Below the pieces are notes generated by a model. That model made no database searches. It had not been told where the DNA came from and saw nothing but the letters and a program-made list of their open reading frames with translations. From positions 2,558,282 to 2,622,281 of the forward strand of contig NZ_CP028105.1 of NCBI RefSeq assembly GCF_003019675.1: 64,000 nucleotides of DNA. Reading direction: 5' to 3'. The position numbers and the translations under genes are program-made. The stretch comes from Fusobacterium ulcerans (lineage in GTDB: Bacteria; Fusobacteriota; Fusobacteriia; Fusobacteriales; Fusobacteriaceae). Positions 25,859 to 34,296 of the stretch are shown in pieces. Each line of letters starts with the position of its first letter. Positions within the stretch are counted from its first letter, which is position 1.

Positions 25859-26155
25859 ATGAATAATTATAAATTTATACATCATAAAGAATGTGAATTT
25901 TTTCCATGTCACGAAATGAAAAATTTAGAAGATTTTAACTGTATGTTCTGTTATTGTCCTCTATATATGATGGGAGAGGAATGCGGAGGAAATTTTAAAT
26001 ATACTCCCCATGGAATAAAGGACTGTTCAAATTGTAATCTTCCTCATATTAAAGAAGTTGGGTATGCTCACATTCAAAAGAAGATGCTTGATGTTATAGA
26101 AAGAGTACAAAAAGAATATTTAGACAAGAAAAAAGAAGAAGAAAGCAAAAAATAA
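25859..26155 (+). CDS. Cysteine-rich small domain protein, probable metal binder
   Basis: This 98-residue protein has eight cysteines in the first 60 residues (EC, PC, NC, FC, YC, EEC, DC, NC) together with several histidines (HHKEC, CHEM). This arrangement matches the 'cysteine-rich small domain' family (PF04071 type), which is assumed to bind zinc or another metal. The last 30 residues are a charged helix rich in Lys and Glu. AGGAGG is directly upstream. It stands alone between two hairpins. In other genomes the family often sits near cobalamin genes, but none are here. Its function is unknown. Confidence 0.8.
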   Translation: MNNYKFIHHKECEFFPCHEMKNLEDFNCMFCYCPLYMMGEECGGNFKYTPHGIKDCSNCNLPHIKEVGYAHIQKKMLDVIERVQKEYLDKKKEEESKK

Positions 26156-26161
26156 AACATT

Positions 26162-26204
26162 CAGGTAATTACAGCAGTTAAAATCATTAACTGCTTAATT
26201 ACTG
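26162..26204. other. Long hairpin between Cys-rich gene and EAL gene
   Basis: GCAGTTAA (26174-26181) and TTAACTGC (26187-26194) form an 8-bp stem, extended by TAATTA/TAATTA and CAG/CTG on the outside. No T run follows. It could be a weak terminator, an mRNA end-protecting hairpin, or an operator for the c-di-GMP gene downstream. Confidence 0.45.
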
Positions 26205-26278
26205 GAATTTATATATAAAATATAGTAGCTTATTGGGAAGACAGTAATAAAATATGACTATTCAAAATAGGTGGTAAT

Positions 26279-29200
26279 ATGAATCTGGGGAAATCAAAAA
26301 CGGAGAATGTTTATGAAGCTTTTTTTAATTTAGAAAAAATGTTAAAAAGAGATGAATATACATACTTGGAAAAATTAAAAATGCTAAAAGTTTTGAAAGC
26401 AAAATGTGATATTTCTTTATTGGGAGTAATTATATTAAATAACAAAAAGCAAATAAAAAGTGATTTTTTTTGGAATAACTCTGAAATAAATAATGTTACA
26501 ATAAAAAAATTTTTATATAACAATCTTTTTAGATTATTTGAAGAAGCTTCTAAAGCAGAAGATTATATTACTTTAGAAAATAATGAGAAAATATATAAAA
26601 TAGGCAATGCATCTCAAAATAATTTTATATTCCTTCCTGTAAAAAATATTCAGGAAGATTTTTGTATTGGTGGGATATTAGTTGGAAAGAAAAAAGAAAA
26701 GGGAAACTGGATTAAAGAAGAAACTAAACTGTTGAAGACATTTGCTCTGGTTATGGAAATATTTTATACAAATAAATATAAATATGATGAATTTTTTACA
26801 CAATCTTGGATATTCAATGAAATCCTTGATAATATGAATGTAAATCTTTACATCACAGATATAAAGAATGATAAGATACTGTTCATGAATAAAAAAATGA
26901 AAGAAAGTTATAATATTGAAGAACCTGAAGGGAAAATATGCTGGAAAGTTCTTCAAAAAGGGATGAGTAAGAGATGTGATTTCTGCCCTGTACCAAGACT
27001 TCTTGATAAAAAAGATGAAAGGTCAAGTGTAGTATGGAGAGAGTGTGGAACTATTACAGGAAAAACTTACGAAAACTATGATAGTTTAATAAAATGGACA
27101 GATGGCTCTATAGTGCACTTTCAAGAATCTACTGATATAACTGATACACTTACTTTAAAGAAAAATGTTGTTCAGGATATTTTATGTGAGGAAGCATTGA
27201 ATTGGAGAGCTGGAAAAGCTGAAATGGCTAAATCTATTCAGGAGGCTAAGAAAAATAAAAAAAATTTTGTAGTGGCTACAGTAGATATGGATGATTTAAA
27301 AATGATCAATGAAAGGTATGGGCATATTGAAGGGGATTTGGTCATTATAGAAACTATGAAAGTGATAAAAAGCTTTCTAACTGAAAAAGAATTTATATTC
27401 AGATTGGAAGGAGATAATTTCATAGTTGTATTTGAAGATAGAACTGAAAAGGAAGTTGTTAAACTTTTATTTGAATGTCTTGATAAGTTAAAAGCGAGAA
27501 AAAGAGAACTGAAAAAAGAATTTAATTTCTCTTTCTGCTTTGGGACGGTAGAAACACATCCAGATGAAGAAATTTTTGAAAATGATATTATAGCAAGAGC
27601 TGACAAAAAACTTTATTTTCAAAAATTAAAATATCATAAAAATAAAATAGATAATTATGGAAGTGGAAATAATGTAAAAATTTCTGCAAATGAAAAAGAT
27701 TTTATTTATGATAAAGATCTTCTATATGAGGCATTGGTCATGAGTACTGATGATTTTATTTATATTTGTAATATGAAAACAGGGAGATTTAAGTATACAC
27801 CTGCAATGGTAGAAATGTTTAATCTGCCGTCTGATATAATTAGAAATCCAATTTTTCTCTGGAAAAATATAGTTCATGAAGATGATTGGGAAAAATTCTA
27901 TCAATCAAATATGGAGATAGGAGAGGATCAGCTGGATTATCATTTGGTAGAATTCAGAGCTAAAAATAAAGATGGGGAATATGTGTGGCTCAGATGCCGT
28001 GGACATTTAATGCGTGATGAAGTTGGAGAGCCAAGTATTTTTGCTGGTATAATGACTTTAATGGGAAAACAGAATAAAATAGACATTGTAACTAGACTGC
28101 TTAATATAAATGAGTTTTCTAAATCTTTTGAGGAAAAAATAAAAGATTATGCAGTTGAAACTATTGGGATGATGATTTTAGGTATAGATGATTTCAAACA
28201 GGTAAATGAAATGTATGATAGAGAATTTGGGGATGGAGTTTTAAAAATGACAGCTCAAATAATCCAGTCTTCTCTTCCAAGAAATGCTTTAGCATATAGA
28301 CTGGATGGAGATCAATTTGGAATTCTTGTTGAAAATACAGATCATGATGAATTACAGAATATATATGACAGAATAAAAATGAAATTTTCCCGTCAGCAGC
28401 TTTTTGAAAAATCAAAAGCTTTTGTAACTATTTCAGCAGGATGTTCATTATATCCGCAAGATGGAAATAATTATCAGGAATTATATAAATATACAGATTA
28501 TTCCTTGCAGTATGCTAAAAAAAGTGGAAAAGATAAGATAGTATTTTTTTCTAATGATATATTAGAGCATAAATCACGTTTTTTAGAAATACTTCGTCGT
28601 ATCAGAGAAAGTATAGAAAATGGATTTGAAGAATTTGAAGTATTCTATCAGCCTCAAGTATTTTGCAAAAATACAAAGTTAAAAGGAGTAGAAGCTTTGT
28701 TGAGATGGAAATGTGAAAAATTTGGAAGCATTTCCCCAGAAGAGTTTATACCAATATTGGAAGAGAGTGGACTAATAATTCCAGTAGGTAAATGGGTATT
28801 GAAGGAAGCATTAAAAACTTGCAAAGAGATGCTGAAGTATGATAAAAATATAACTGTTAGTATAAATTGTTCATTTATACAACTTTTAGATGAGAATTTT
28901 TTGAATGATGTCAAAAATATAATTTCTGAAGAGAATGTTCCACCAGAGAATGTCATTTTAGAATTGACAGAAAGCTGTATAATAAAGAGTATTGAAACAT
29001 TGCATGAAAGATATCGCCAAATGAAAGAGATGGGGATAAAAACAGCAATGGATGACTTTGGAACTGGTTATTCCTCGCTGGGAATATTGAAACAGGTTCC
29101 TGCAAATATAGTAAAAATAGATCGTGCTTTTGTAAAGGATATAGTTAAAAGTAGATTTGACATTACTTTTATTGAATTTATTACAAGAATTTGTCATTCA

Positions 29201-29356
29201 GTAGATATAAAAGTATGTTTAGAGGGAATTGAGACTAAGGAAGAATTTGAGCTTGTGCGTAATTTGGAAATTGATTATATTCAAGGTTATTATTTTGGTA
29301 AACCTCAGCCTAAAAAGAATATATTTGAAAATTTTTTAATAAAAAATAAAAGTTAA
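26279..29356 (+). CDS. c-di-GMP phosphodiesterase: GAF-PAS-GGDEF*-PAS-GGDEF*-EAL
   Basis: This 1025-residue cytoplasmic protein has no clear membrane segment. Domains in order are a GAF-like region (about 15-165), PAS with a cysteine motif CDFCP (about 175-290), a degenerate GGDEF domain (signature RLEGDNF near 376), a PAS (about 475-605), a second degenerate GGDEF (RLDGDQF near 676), and an EAL domain (about 785-1020). The EAL part keeps its catalytic residues: GVEALLRW, ELTES, DDFGTGYSSL, KIDRAF and LEGIET. It should hydrolyse cyclic di-GMP and not make it; the two altered GGDEF domains may bind GTP as regulators. A diguanylate cyclase gene follows 70 bp downstream. Confidence 0.92.
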   Translation: MNLGKSKTENVYEAFFNLEKMLKRDEYTYLEKLKMLKVLKAKCDISLLGVIILNNKKQIKSDFFWNNSEINNVTIKKFLYNNLFRLFEEASKAEDYITLENNEKIYKIGNASQNNFIFLPVKNIQEDFCIGGILVGKKKEKGNWIKEETKLLKTFALVMEIFYTNKYKYDEFFTQSWIFNEILDNMNVNLYITDIKNDKILFMNKKMKESYNIEEPEGKICWKVLQKGMSKRCDFCPVPRLLDKKDERSSVVWRECGTITGKTYENYDSLIKWTDGSIVHFQESTDITDTLTLKKNVVQDILCEEALNWRAGKAEMAKSIQEAKKNKKNFVVATVDMDDLKMINERYGHIEGDLVIIETMKVIKSFLTEKEFIFRLEGDNFIVVFEDRTEKEVVKLLFECLDKLKARKRELKKEFNFSFCFGTVETHPDEEIFENDIIARADKKLYFQKLKYHKNKIDNYGSGNNVKISANEKDFIYDKDLLYEALVMSTDDFIYICNMKTGRFKYTPAMVEMFNLPSDIIRNPIFLWKNIVHEDDWEKFYQSNMEIGEDQLDYHLVEFRAKNKDGEYVWLRCRGHLMRDEVGEPSIFAGIMTLMGKQNKIDIVTRLLNINEFSKSFEEKIKDYAVETIGMMILGIDDFKQVNEMYDREFGDGVLKMTAQIIQSSLPRNALAYRLDGDQFGILVENTDHDELQNIYDRIKMKFSRQQLFEKSKAFVTISAGCSLYPQDGNNYQELYKYTDYSLQYAKKSGKDKIVFFSNDILEHKSRFLEILRRIRESIENGFEEFEVFYQPQVFCKNTKLKGVEALLRWKCEKFGSISPEEFIPILEESGLIIPVGKWVLKEALKTCKEMLKYDKNITVSINCSFIQLLDENFLNDVKNIISEENVPPENVILELTESCIIKSIETLHERYRQMKEMGIKTAMDDFGTGYSSLGILKQVPANIVKIDRAFVKDIVKSRFDITFIEFITRICHSVDIKVCLEGIETKEEFELVRNLEIDYIQGYYFGKPQPKKNIFENFLIKNKS

Positions 29357-29426
29357 AATAGCATCTCAAAAGCTTTATCTAAATCAAATAAGAGTGTTAT
29401 ATTGGAAATTAAGGAGCTGCTGTTTT

Positions 29427-31283
29427 ATGAAAATAAAAGGTATGAAGACAGAATTGTGGATAATAAGTATTTGTGTTTTTTTGGTGATGTTGAATTCAGT
29501 CATGCTGTTTCCTAAAAAGGTTAATACTTTCTTCTTAAATATGATAGAGAGTGAATTGGATAATTCAACACAAAGAAATACAAATATTATATATGGGAAA
29601 ATAAATGATACTAATACTTTATTATATGAAATTTCAACAGATATAATAAATGAAAAAAATATAAGAAGTGAAGAAATAGAAAAATTAGTGAAAACAGTAG
29701 GGGAAAATTTTAACTTTAGAGCTATTGGAATTGTAGATACAGAAGGAAAAATTATTTCTAAAATAGAGTTTGCTAAAAATGACAGTGATGAAAATTTCTA
29801 TAAGAATTTAAGATTTGAAAATGGAGAAGAGAAAAATACAAACTGGAATGTATATAAAAATAATGTATACAGTAAAATTCCTATTTTTGATGAAGAAAAA
29901 TATATAGGGGTTCTTTTTTGTATATTTAATTTCAAAGAGATGTTTAAAAATTTAGATGATATAGAAAGAACAGACACAATATACGTTTATGTCATTGACA
30001 GCAAAGGGGGAATATTAATAAGATCTGTCAATAGCGAGGTTCTTTTTAAGGATAATAATTATTATGAATGGATTAAGAAATCACAAGATAACGGAGAAAA
30101 GATTGTAGATAATATCCAAGATTTTTTCAAAAACAATAAAATTGAAAATATGGGATATAGTATAAATCTTTTAGACAGAGTAATATATTTTGCTCCTTTA
30201 AATATAAATGACTGGTATATAGTTTCTATGATTTCTAAAAATGGATTAAGTTCTAATATAAACCAAATTAAAAGGTTTACTAATATCCACTTGGGAGTAA
30301 TTATACTTTCAATAGCATATTTTTTGAGTATTATAATACACTTTATGAAAAAAAATCGTCAAGTTATAGAAGAACAGAATAAAAAGCTTCAGATAAGTGA
30401 AAAAACTTTAATGACAGCTGCTGAAGAAACATCTTTAATAATATATGATTATGATATAAAAAATAGAAAGATAAGTTTTAGAAATGGTGAAAAAATAATT
30501 TCTTCCCTTCCTAAAGTTATTGAAAATGTACCAGAAAGTCTTTTTGAAAGTGAAATTTTATTAGAAGAATGTAAAGAAGAAACAGAAGCTAAATTTGCAA
30601 GTATTGCTGCTGGAGCTAAGTCAACAACTTCTATTTTCTGTCTGAAAAATAAAGAAACCAATGAAAAAGAGTGGTTTAGAAGCACTTTATCAAATATTTT
30701 TAATGATAAAGGGGAGATAGAACACACAATAGGAATGATGGTAGATATAACAAAGGAAAGAAAAAAAGAATTATTATTTAAAAATAAATCTAAAAAAGAT
30801 TCATTAACAAATTTGTATAATCGTGAAAGTGCAGTCAAAATAATAGAAGGTATTCTTAAAGATTCCCAGTATAAAGAAAGTATTCACGCCTTAATGATTA
30901 TGGATTTTGATAACTTTAAAACTATAAATGACAGTTTAGGGCATATTATGGGAGATAAAGTATTGATAGATGCTGCTGCCAAATTAAGAAAAGCTTTAAG
31001 AAGAAGCGACATTATAGCAAGGTTGGGAGGAGACGAAATATTAATCTTTCTTTTAGATATAGGGAATAAAGAAAACGTTGCTAGGGTAGCTTCTCAGATT
31101 GTAGCTAAGATGAGAGATTCTTATGAAAAAGATAAAAAGAAAGTTGAAACTTCAGTTTCTATTGGAATTGCCATATCCCCAACTGATGGAAGAAAATTTA
31201 CAGAACTTTATGAAAAAGCAGATATAGCTATGTATGAAGTAAAAAAATCAGGAAGGAATGGATATCATATCTATTTAGAATAG
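29427..31283 (+). CDS. Membrane-bound diguanylate cyclase with extracytoplasmic sensor
   Basis: This 618-residue protein makes cyclic di-GMP. It has an N-terminal membrane helix (about 7-25), a large extracytoplasmic Cache-like sensor region (about 30-280), a second membrane helix (about 290-312), a PAS-like domain (about 325-450), and a C-terminal GGDEF domain. The active site reads RLGGDEI near residue 532 and is intact. Five residues upstream is RRSD, a good match to the RxxD product-inhibition site. ATG 29427 has AAGGAG 10 nt upstream. It forms an opposing-enzyme pair with the EAL protein gene and ends at a bidirectional terminator. Confidence 0.92.
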   Translation: MKIKGMKTELWIISICVFLVMLNSVMLFPKKVNTFFLNMIESELDNSTQRNTNIIYGKINDTNTLLYEISTDIINEKNIRSEEIEKLVKTVGENFNFRAIGIVDTEGKIISKIEFAKNDSDENFYKNLRFENGEEKNTNWNVYKNNVYSKIPIFDEEKYIGVLFCIFNFKEMFKNLDDIERTDTIYVYVIDSKGGILIRSVNSEVLFKDNNYYEWIKKSQDNGEKIVDNIQDFFKNNKIENMGYSINLLDRVIYFAPLNINDWYIVSMISKNGLSSNINQIKRFTNIHLGVIILSIAYFLSIIIHFMKKNRQVIEEQNKKLQISEKTLMTAAEETSLIIYDYDIKNRKISFRNGEKIISSLPKVIENVPESLFESEILLEECKEETEAKFASIAAGAKSTTSIFCLKNKETNEKEWFRSTLSNIFNDKGEIEHTIGMMVDITKERKKELLFKNKSKKDSLTNLYNRESAVKIIEGILKDSQYKESIHALMIMDFDNFKTINDSLGHIMGDKVLIDAAAKLRKALRRSDIIARLGGDEILIFLLDIGNKENVARVASQIVAKMRDSYEKDKKKVETSVSIGIAISPTDGRKFTELYEKADIAMYEVKKSGRNGYHIYLE

Positions 31284-31296
31284 CAGATAAAAAAAC

Positions 31297-31333
31297 AAAA
31301 GCTGGCTAAAATTTATATTTAGTCAGCTTTTTT
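31297..31333. terminator. Bidirectional terminator between convergent genes
   Basis: AAAAGCTGGCTAAA (31297-31310) pairs with TTTAGTCAGCTTTT (31318-31331), with one G-U pair. T runs occur on both strands, serving the cyclase gene and the small minus-strand gene. Confidence 0.85.
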
Positions 31334-31354
31334 CATTGGATGTTCCAAACAGTA

Positions 31355-31555
31355 CTATAGTCCATTTTCTCTTTCCAACCTATTTGCGATTTTTTCATTT
31401 TCCATATACACTTCATTTAATTCCATGTACACTTTTTGATAATCATCAGCTAGTTTTTCTTTTTCATCTTCACAGTTGCTTTCTTTCAGTTTGATTTTGA
31501 TATCTTCAATCTGTTCTTCAAGTTCTCTGATTAGATTAAGATTTTTTTCTGTCAT
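31355..31555 (-). CDS. Small coiled-coil protein
   Basis: This 66-residue protein is predicted to be almost entirely helical, with heptad-like spacing of Leu, Ile and Val among Glu and Lys (for example LIRELEEQIEDIKIKLKES). It matches no family I recognise. ATG 31555 is supported by AAGGAG 8 nt upstream; the longer frame begins at a GTG inside that site. It lies downstream of the WYL regulator gene on the same strand with a 73-bp gap. Small SlyX-like helical proteins look similar, but I cannot claim homology. Confidence 0.6.
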   Translation of the reverse strand: MTEKNLNLIRELEEQIEDIKIKLKESNCEDEKEKLADDYQKVYMELNEVYMENEKIANRLERENGL

Positions 31556-31628
31556 AAATATCACTCCTTTTAAAAAATAAAATTAATAAATTTCCTGAAA
31601 CTTTGTATGAAATTTATTTTTTATTATT

Positions 31629-32486
31629 TTACTTTTTAAAAAGAGAATTGTCAAGATATTTTTTACAAGCATTTAAATATTTGTTTTTAAACCATTCTCG
31701 TAGACTTAAAGGTTCCAATATCTCAATTTCATCCAAAAAGTATGTAAAGTATCTTTTAGCTTTTTCTTCTGAGCATTGAAACTCATAAAAATTTCCTTTT
31801 TTAGAGATAATTTCAGGACGATTTAATTTAACTTCTTTTAAAATTTTTTCACCTTCTGGAGTTAAGATAGCTTTTATTTCTTTTCCTTGTGAAAGAAATG
31901 GATCAAAATCTTTTATGACTTTTTCTACAAATTTCATATCTTCTAAAATTTTTACTTCTTTAGTGATAAAAACAGTATCAATATTACTTATTCTATAATT
32001 TCTGTATTTTTCTTCATTTATATCATAACAAAAAAGATAGTTGGAAAGCTCAAGTTTAGAACTTCCAATATAGAATGGAAGAACTGAGGTTGTTCTTCTG
32101 TCTTTAAAATGTATCTTTATGATTTTTTTATCTTTTATTGCTGATTCCAGCCGTTCAATTATAGATTGAAAAATAAAAAGCTCTCTATTTTTTCTTGACT
32201 GGTTGGCATATTTATAAATAAGTTTTCTTATAAAATCTGCTTCTACCTGTATATTTTTTTCTTGTAAAAAATCATAATATGTACTGAGGTTTCTTTTGTT
32301 TAAATTGAATTGTATAACAGTTTTTTCTCCTTCAAAGAAAAAATTATCATTTATTTTTTCATTTTTCATATGTTCAAATATATAATTTAGGAGATAGTTT
32401 TTTGTTATTTTAAAATTATCAAGATCAGAGCCAATTATCTCCATGACTTGCTTTAGAAGAGTTATTCTTATTTTTTTTTCCATCAT
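31629..32486 (-). CDS. WYL-domain transcriptional regulator
   Basis: This 285-residue protein has an N-terminal region consistent with a winged helix (about 1-110) and a central WYL domain (about 120-195). The WYL core is visible around IIKIHFKDRRTTSVLPFYI, YLFCYDINEEKYRNYRISNI. WYL domains sense nucleotides or other small ligands. A C-terminal WCX-like extension follows to residue 285. It is divergent from bioB with a 149-bp shared control region, so regulation of biotin genes is a natural hypothesis, not shown by sequence alone. Confidence 0.85.
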   Translation of the reverse strand: MMEKKIRITLLKQVMEIIGSDLDNFKITKNYLLNYIFEHMKNEKINDNFFFEGEKTVIQFNLNKRNLSTYYDFLQEKNIQVEADFIRKLIYKYANQSRKNRELFIFQSIIERLESAIKDKKIIKIHFKDRRTTSVLPFYIGSSKLELSNYLFCYDINEEKYRNYRISNIDTVFITKEVKILEDMKFVEKVIKDFDPFLSQGKEIKAILTPEGEKILKEVKLNRPEIISKKGNFYEFQCSEEKAKRYFTYFLDEIEILEPLSLREWFKNKYLNACKKYLDNSLFKK

Positions 32487-32635
32487 CCAAAACCTGCTTT
32501 CTGTATTTTAGTATTATAAATCATTTTATCATAAAAAATCTCAATAATACATAGTACTTTAAATATTTGGAAATTTATGATATATTTGAATGTAGAGAAA
32601 TTTTTTTAAAGCATAAAAAGGAGCTACTTAAAATC
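32487..32635. promoter_or_regulatory. Divergent control region, WYL regulator / bioBDA
   Basis: This region must hold both promoters. A 7-bp inverted repeat GTATTAT (32509-32515) and ATAATAC (32545-32551) lies within it. I see no BirA-type operator (a long GTTTAC-like dyad). An AAAGGAG site lies 12 nt before the bioB ATG at 32636. Confidence 0.4.
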
Positions 32636-33622
32636 ATGAAAAATTTTATTAAAAATATAAAAGAAGAAATTTTAAAAGGAAAAGAAATAAGTTTTGAAGA
32701 AGCTGAAAAATTGATATCTATATCAAATGATGATAAAATATCTTTGGATGAGCTTTTTTCTGCTGCTGATGAAATAAGAGAAAAATTTTGCGGGAAGAGA
32801 TTTGATCTTTGTACTATAATAAATGCAAAATCTGGAAAATGCAGTGAAAACTGCAAATACTGTGCTCAATCATCACATTTTAAAACTAATGCTGATGTAT
32901 ATCCTTTAGTGACTGCTGAATATGCTCTTGATGAAGCGAAAAAAGTAGAAGCAGAAGGGGCGCATAGGTTTTCTCTTGTAACAAGTGGAAGAGGATTAAA
33001 ATCTACTTCAAAAGAATTGATGGAGCTAGAAAATATTTATAAAGTACTAAGAGAAAAAACAGACCTTATGTTATGTGCTTCTCACGGAATATGTGATAAG
33101 GAAGCTTTAATAAAGCTGAAAGAAGCAGGAGTAACTACTTATCATCACAATTTAGAGACTTCTAGAGAATTTTATTCTAATATATGTTCTACTCATACTT
33201 TCGAAGATAGAGTGAATACTATAAATGCAGCTAAAGAAGCAGGATTGAATGTATGCAGTGGAGGTATCCTTGGATTAGGGGAAACACCAATAGATAGAAT
33301 TAAAATGGCTTTTGAACTAAAAAGTCTGGGAGTATTCTCTGTTCCAATAAATATACTTACTCCTATACCTGGAACACCATTGGAGGATATGGAAGGAGTA
33401 GAGCCTATGGAGCTTGTAAAGACAATGGCTGTATATCGTTTTATACTTCCTAAAACATATTTGAGATATGCTGGTGGGAGAGTTAAATTAGGAGAACTGC
33501 AAAATCTGGGAATAAAAGCTGGAATAAATTCAGCATTGACAGGAAATTTTTTAACAACAACAGGAAACACTATTGAAAGCGATAAAAAGATGATCGAGGG
33601 GGAAGGGTATGAGTTTAAATAA
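32636..33622 (+). CDS. bioB: Biotin synthase
   Basis: This radical-SAM enzyme inserts sulfur into dethiobiotin. The 328-residue protein has the [4Fe-4S] cysteines C69, C73 and C76 (CSENCKYC), followed by CAQSSHF. Other conserved parts are HRFSLVTSGRG, YHHNLETSREFY, ICSTHTFEDRV, CSGGILGLGET, and the C-terminal LRYAGGRVKLGELQ. The start is placed at ATG 32636; an in-frame ATG at 32567 would add 23 unconserved residues without a ribosome site. It overlaps bioD by 14 bp and leads the bioB-bioD-bioA operon. Confidence 0.96.
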   Translation: MKNFIKNIKEEILKGKEISFEEAEKLISISNDDKISLDELFSAADEIREKFCGKRFDLCTIINAKSGKCSENCKYCAQSSHFKTNADVYPLVTAEYALDEAKKVEAEGAHRFSLVTSGRGLKSTSKELMELENIYKVLREKTDLMLCASHGICDKEALIKLKEAGVTTYHHNLETSREFYSNICSTHTFEDRVNTINAAKEAGLNVCSGGILGLGETPIDRIKMAFELKSLGVFSVPINILTPIPGTPLEDMEGVEPMELVKTMAVYRFILPKTYLRYAGGRVKLGELQNLGIKAGINSALTGNFLTTTGNTIESDKKMIEGEGYEFK

Positions 33623-34295
33623 GGGTTATTTTATAATAGGTACAGATACAGGAATTGGGAAGACCTATGTGAGCACCCTTCTTTATCAAGGAGTAAAGAA
33701 AGTAAATGGAGGATATTATAAACCAATTCAGAGCGGAGCTTTTGAAATGCTGGGTAAATTAGTTTCTCCAGATGTAGAATTTTTATGTGAATATAATAAA
33801 ATACCATATGATACAGATATGACAACATATCTGTTAAGAGCTGAAGTATCTCCACACTTAGCAGCTGAATTGGACAATGTGGAAGTGAAACCGGATAAAA
33901 TAAAAAAGCACTGGGAAAAGTTAAATAAAAAATATGATACTTTAATTGTAGAAGGAGCAGGAGGGCTTTTTGTTCCAATTGTCAGAGGAAAATATTATAT
34001 GTATGATTTGGTAAAAATGTTGGATATTCCAGTAATAATAGTAACAGGAAATCGTGTAGGAAGTATAAATCATACAATGCTTACAGTAAATGCTTTACAA
34101 AATATGGGAATAAAAATACAAGGATTTATATTCAATACTGTAGAAAGATCATATGACAGAACAGGTTATGAAGAGGATAACAGAAATATTATAATGCAGA
34201 TGAGCGGGATAGAAAATCATCTGTTATTGAAATATGGACAGGAAACAATAGACCAGATGGATCTTTTAAAGTTTTTAAAAGGAGATGCAAAATAG
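33609..34295 (+). CDS. bioD: Dethiobiotin synthetase
   Basis: This 228-residue ATP-dependent carboxylase closes the ureido ring of biotin. The P-loop is GTDTGIGKTYVS near the N-terminus. The KPIQSG segment, the AEVSPHLAAELD segment and VEGAGGLFVPIVRGKYYMYDL are family signatures. Translation is coupled to bioB by a 14-bp overlap, with GAGGGGG upstream of ATG 33609. It is followed directly by bioA. Confidence 0.95.
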   Translation: MSLNKGYFIIGTDTGIGKTYVSTLLYQGVKKVNGGYYKPIQSGAFEMLGKLVSPDVEFLCEYNKIPYDTDMTTYLLRAEVSPHLAAELDNVEVKPDKIKKHWEKLNKKYDTLIVEGAGGLFVPIVRGKYYMYDLVKMLDIPVIIVTGNRVGSINHTMLTVNALQNMGIKIQGFIFNTVERSYDRTGYEEDNRNIIMQMSGIENHLLLKYGQETIDQMDLLKFLKGDAK

Positions 34296-34296
34296 T

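Noticed and set aside
32487..32635. BirA operator upstream of bioB
   Set aside because: I looked for the long GTTTAC-like dyad of BirA sites and found only a short 7-bp inverted repeat.
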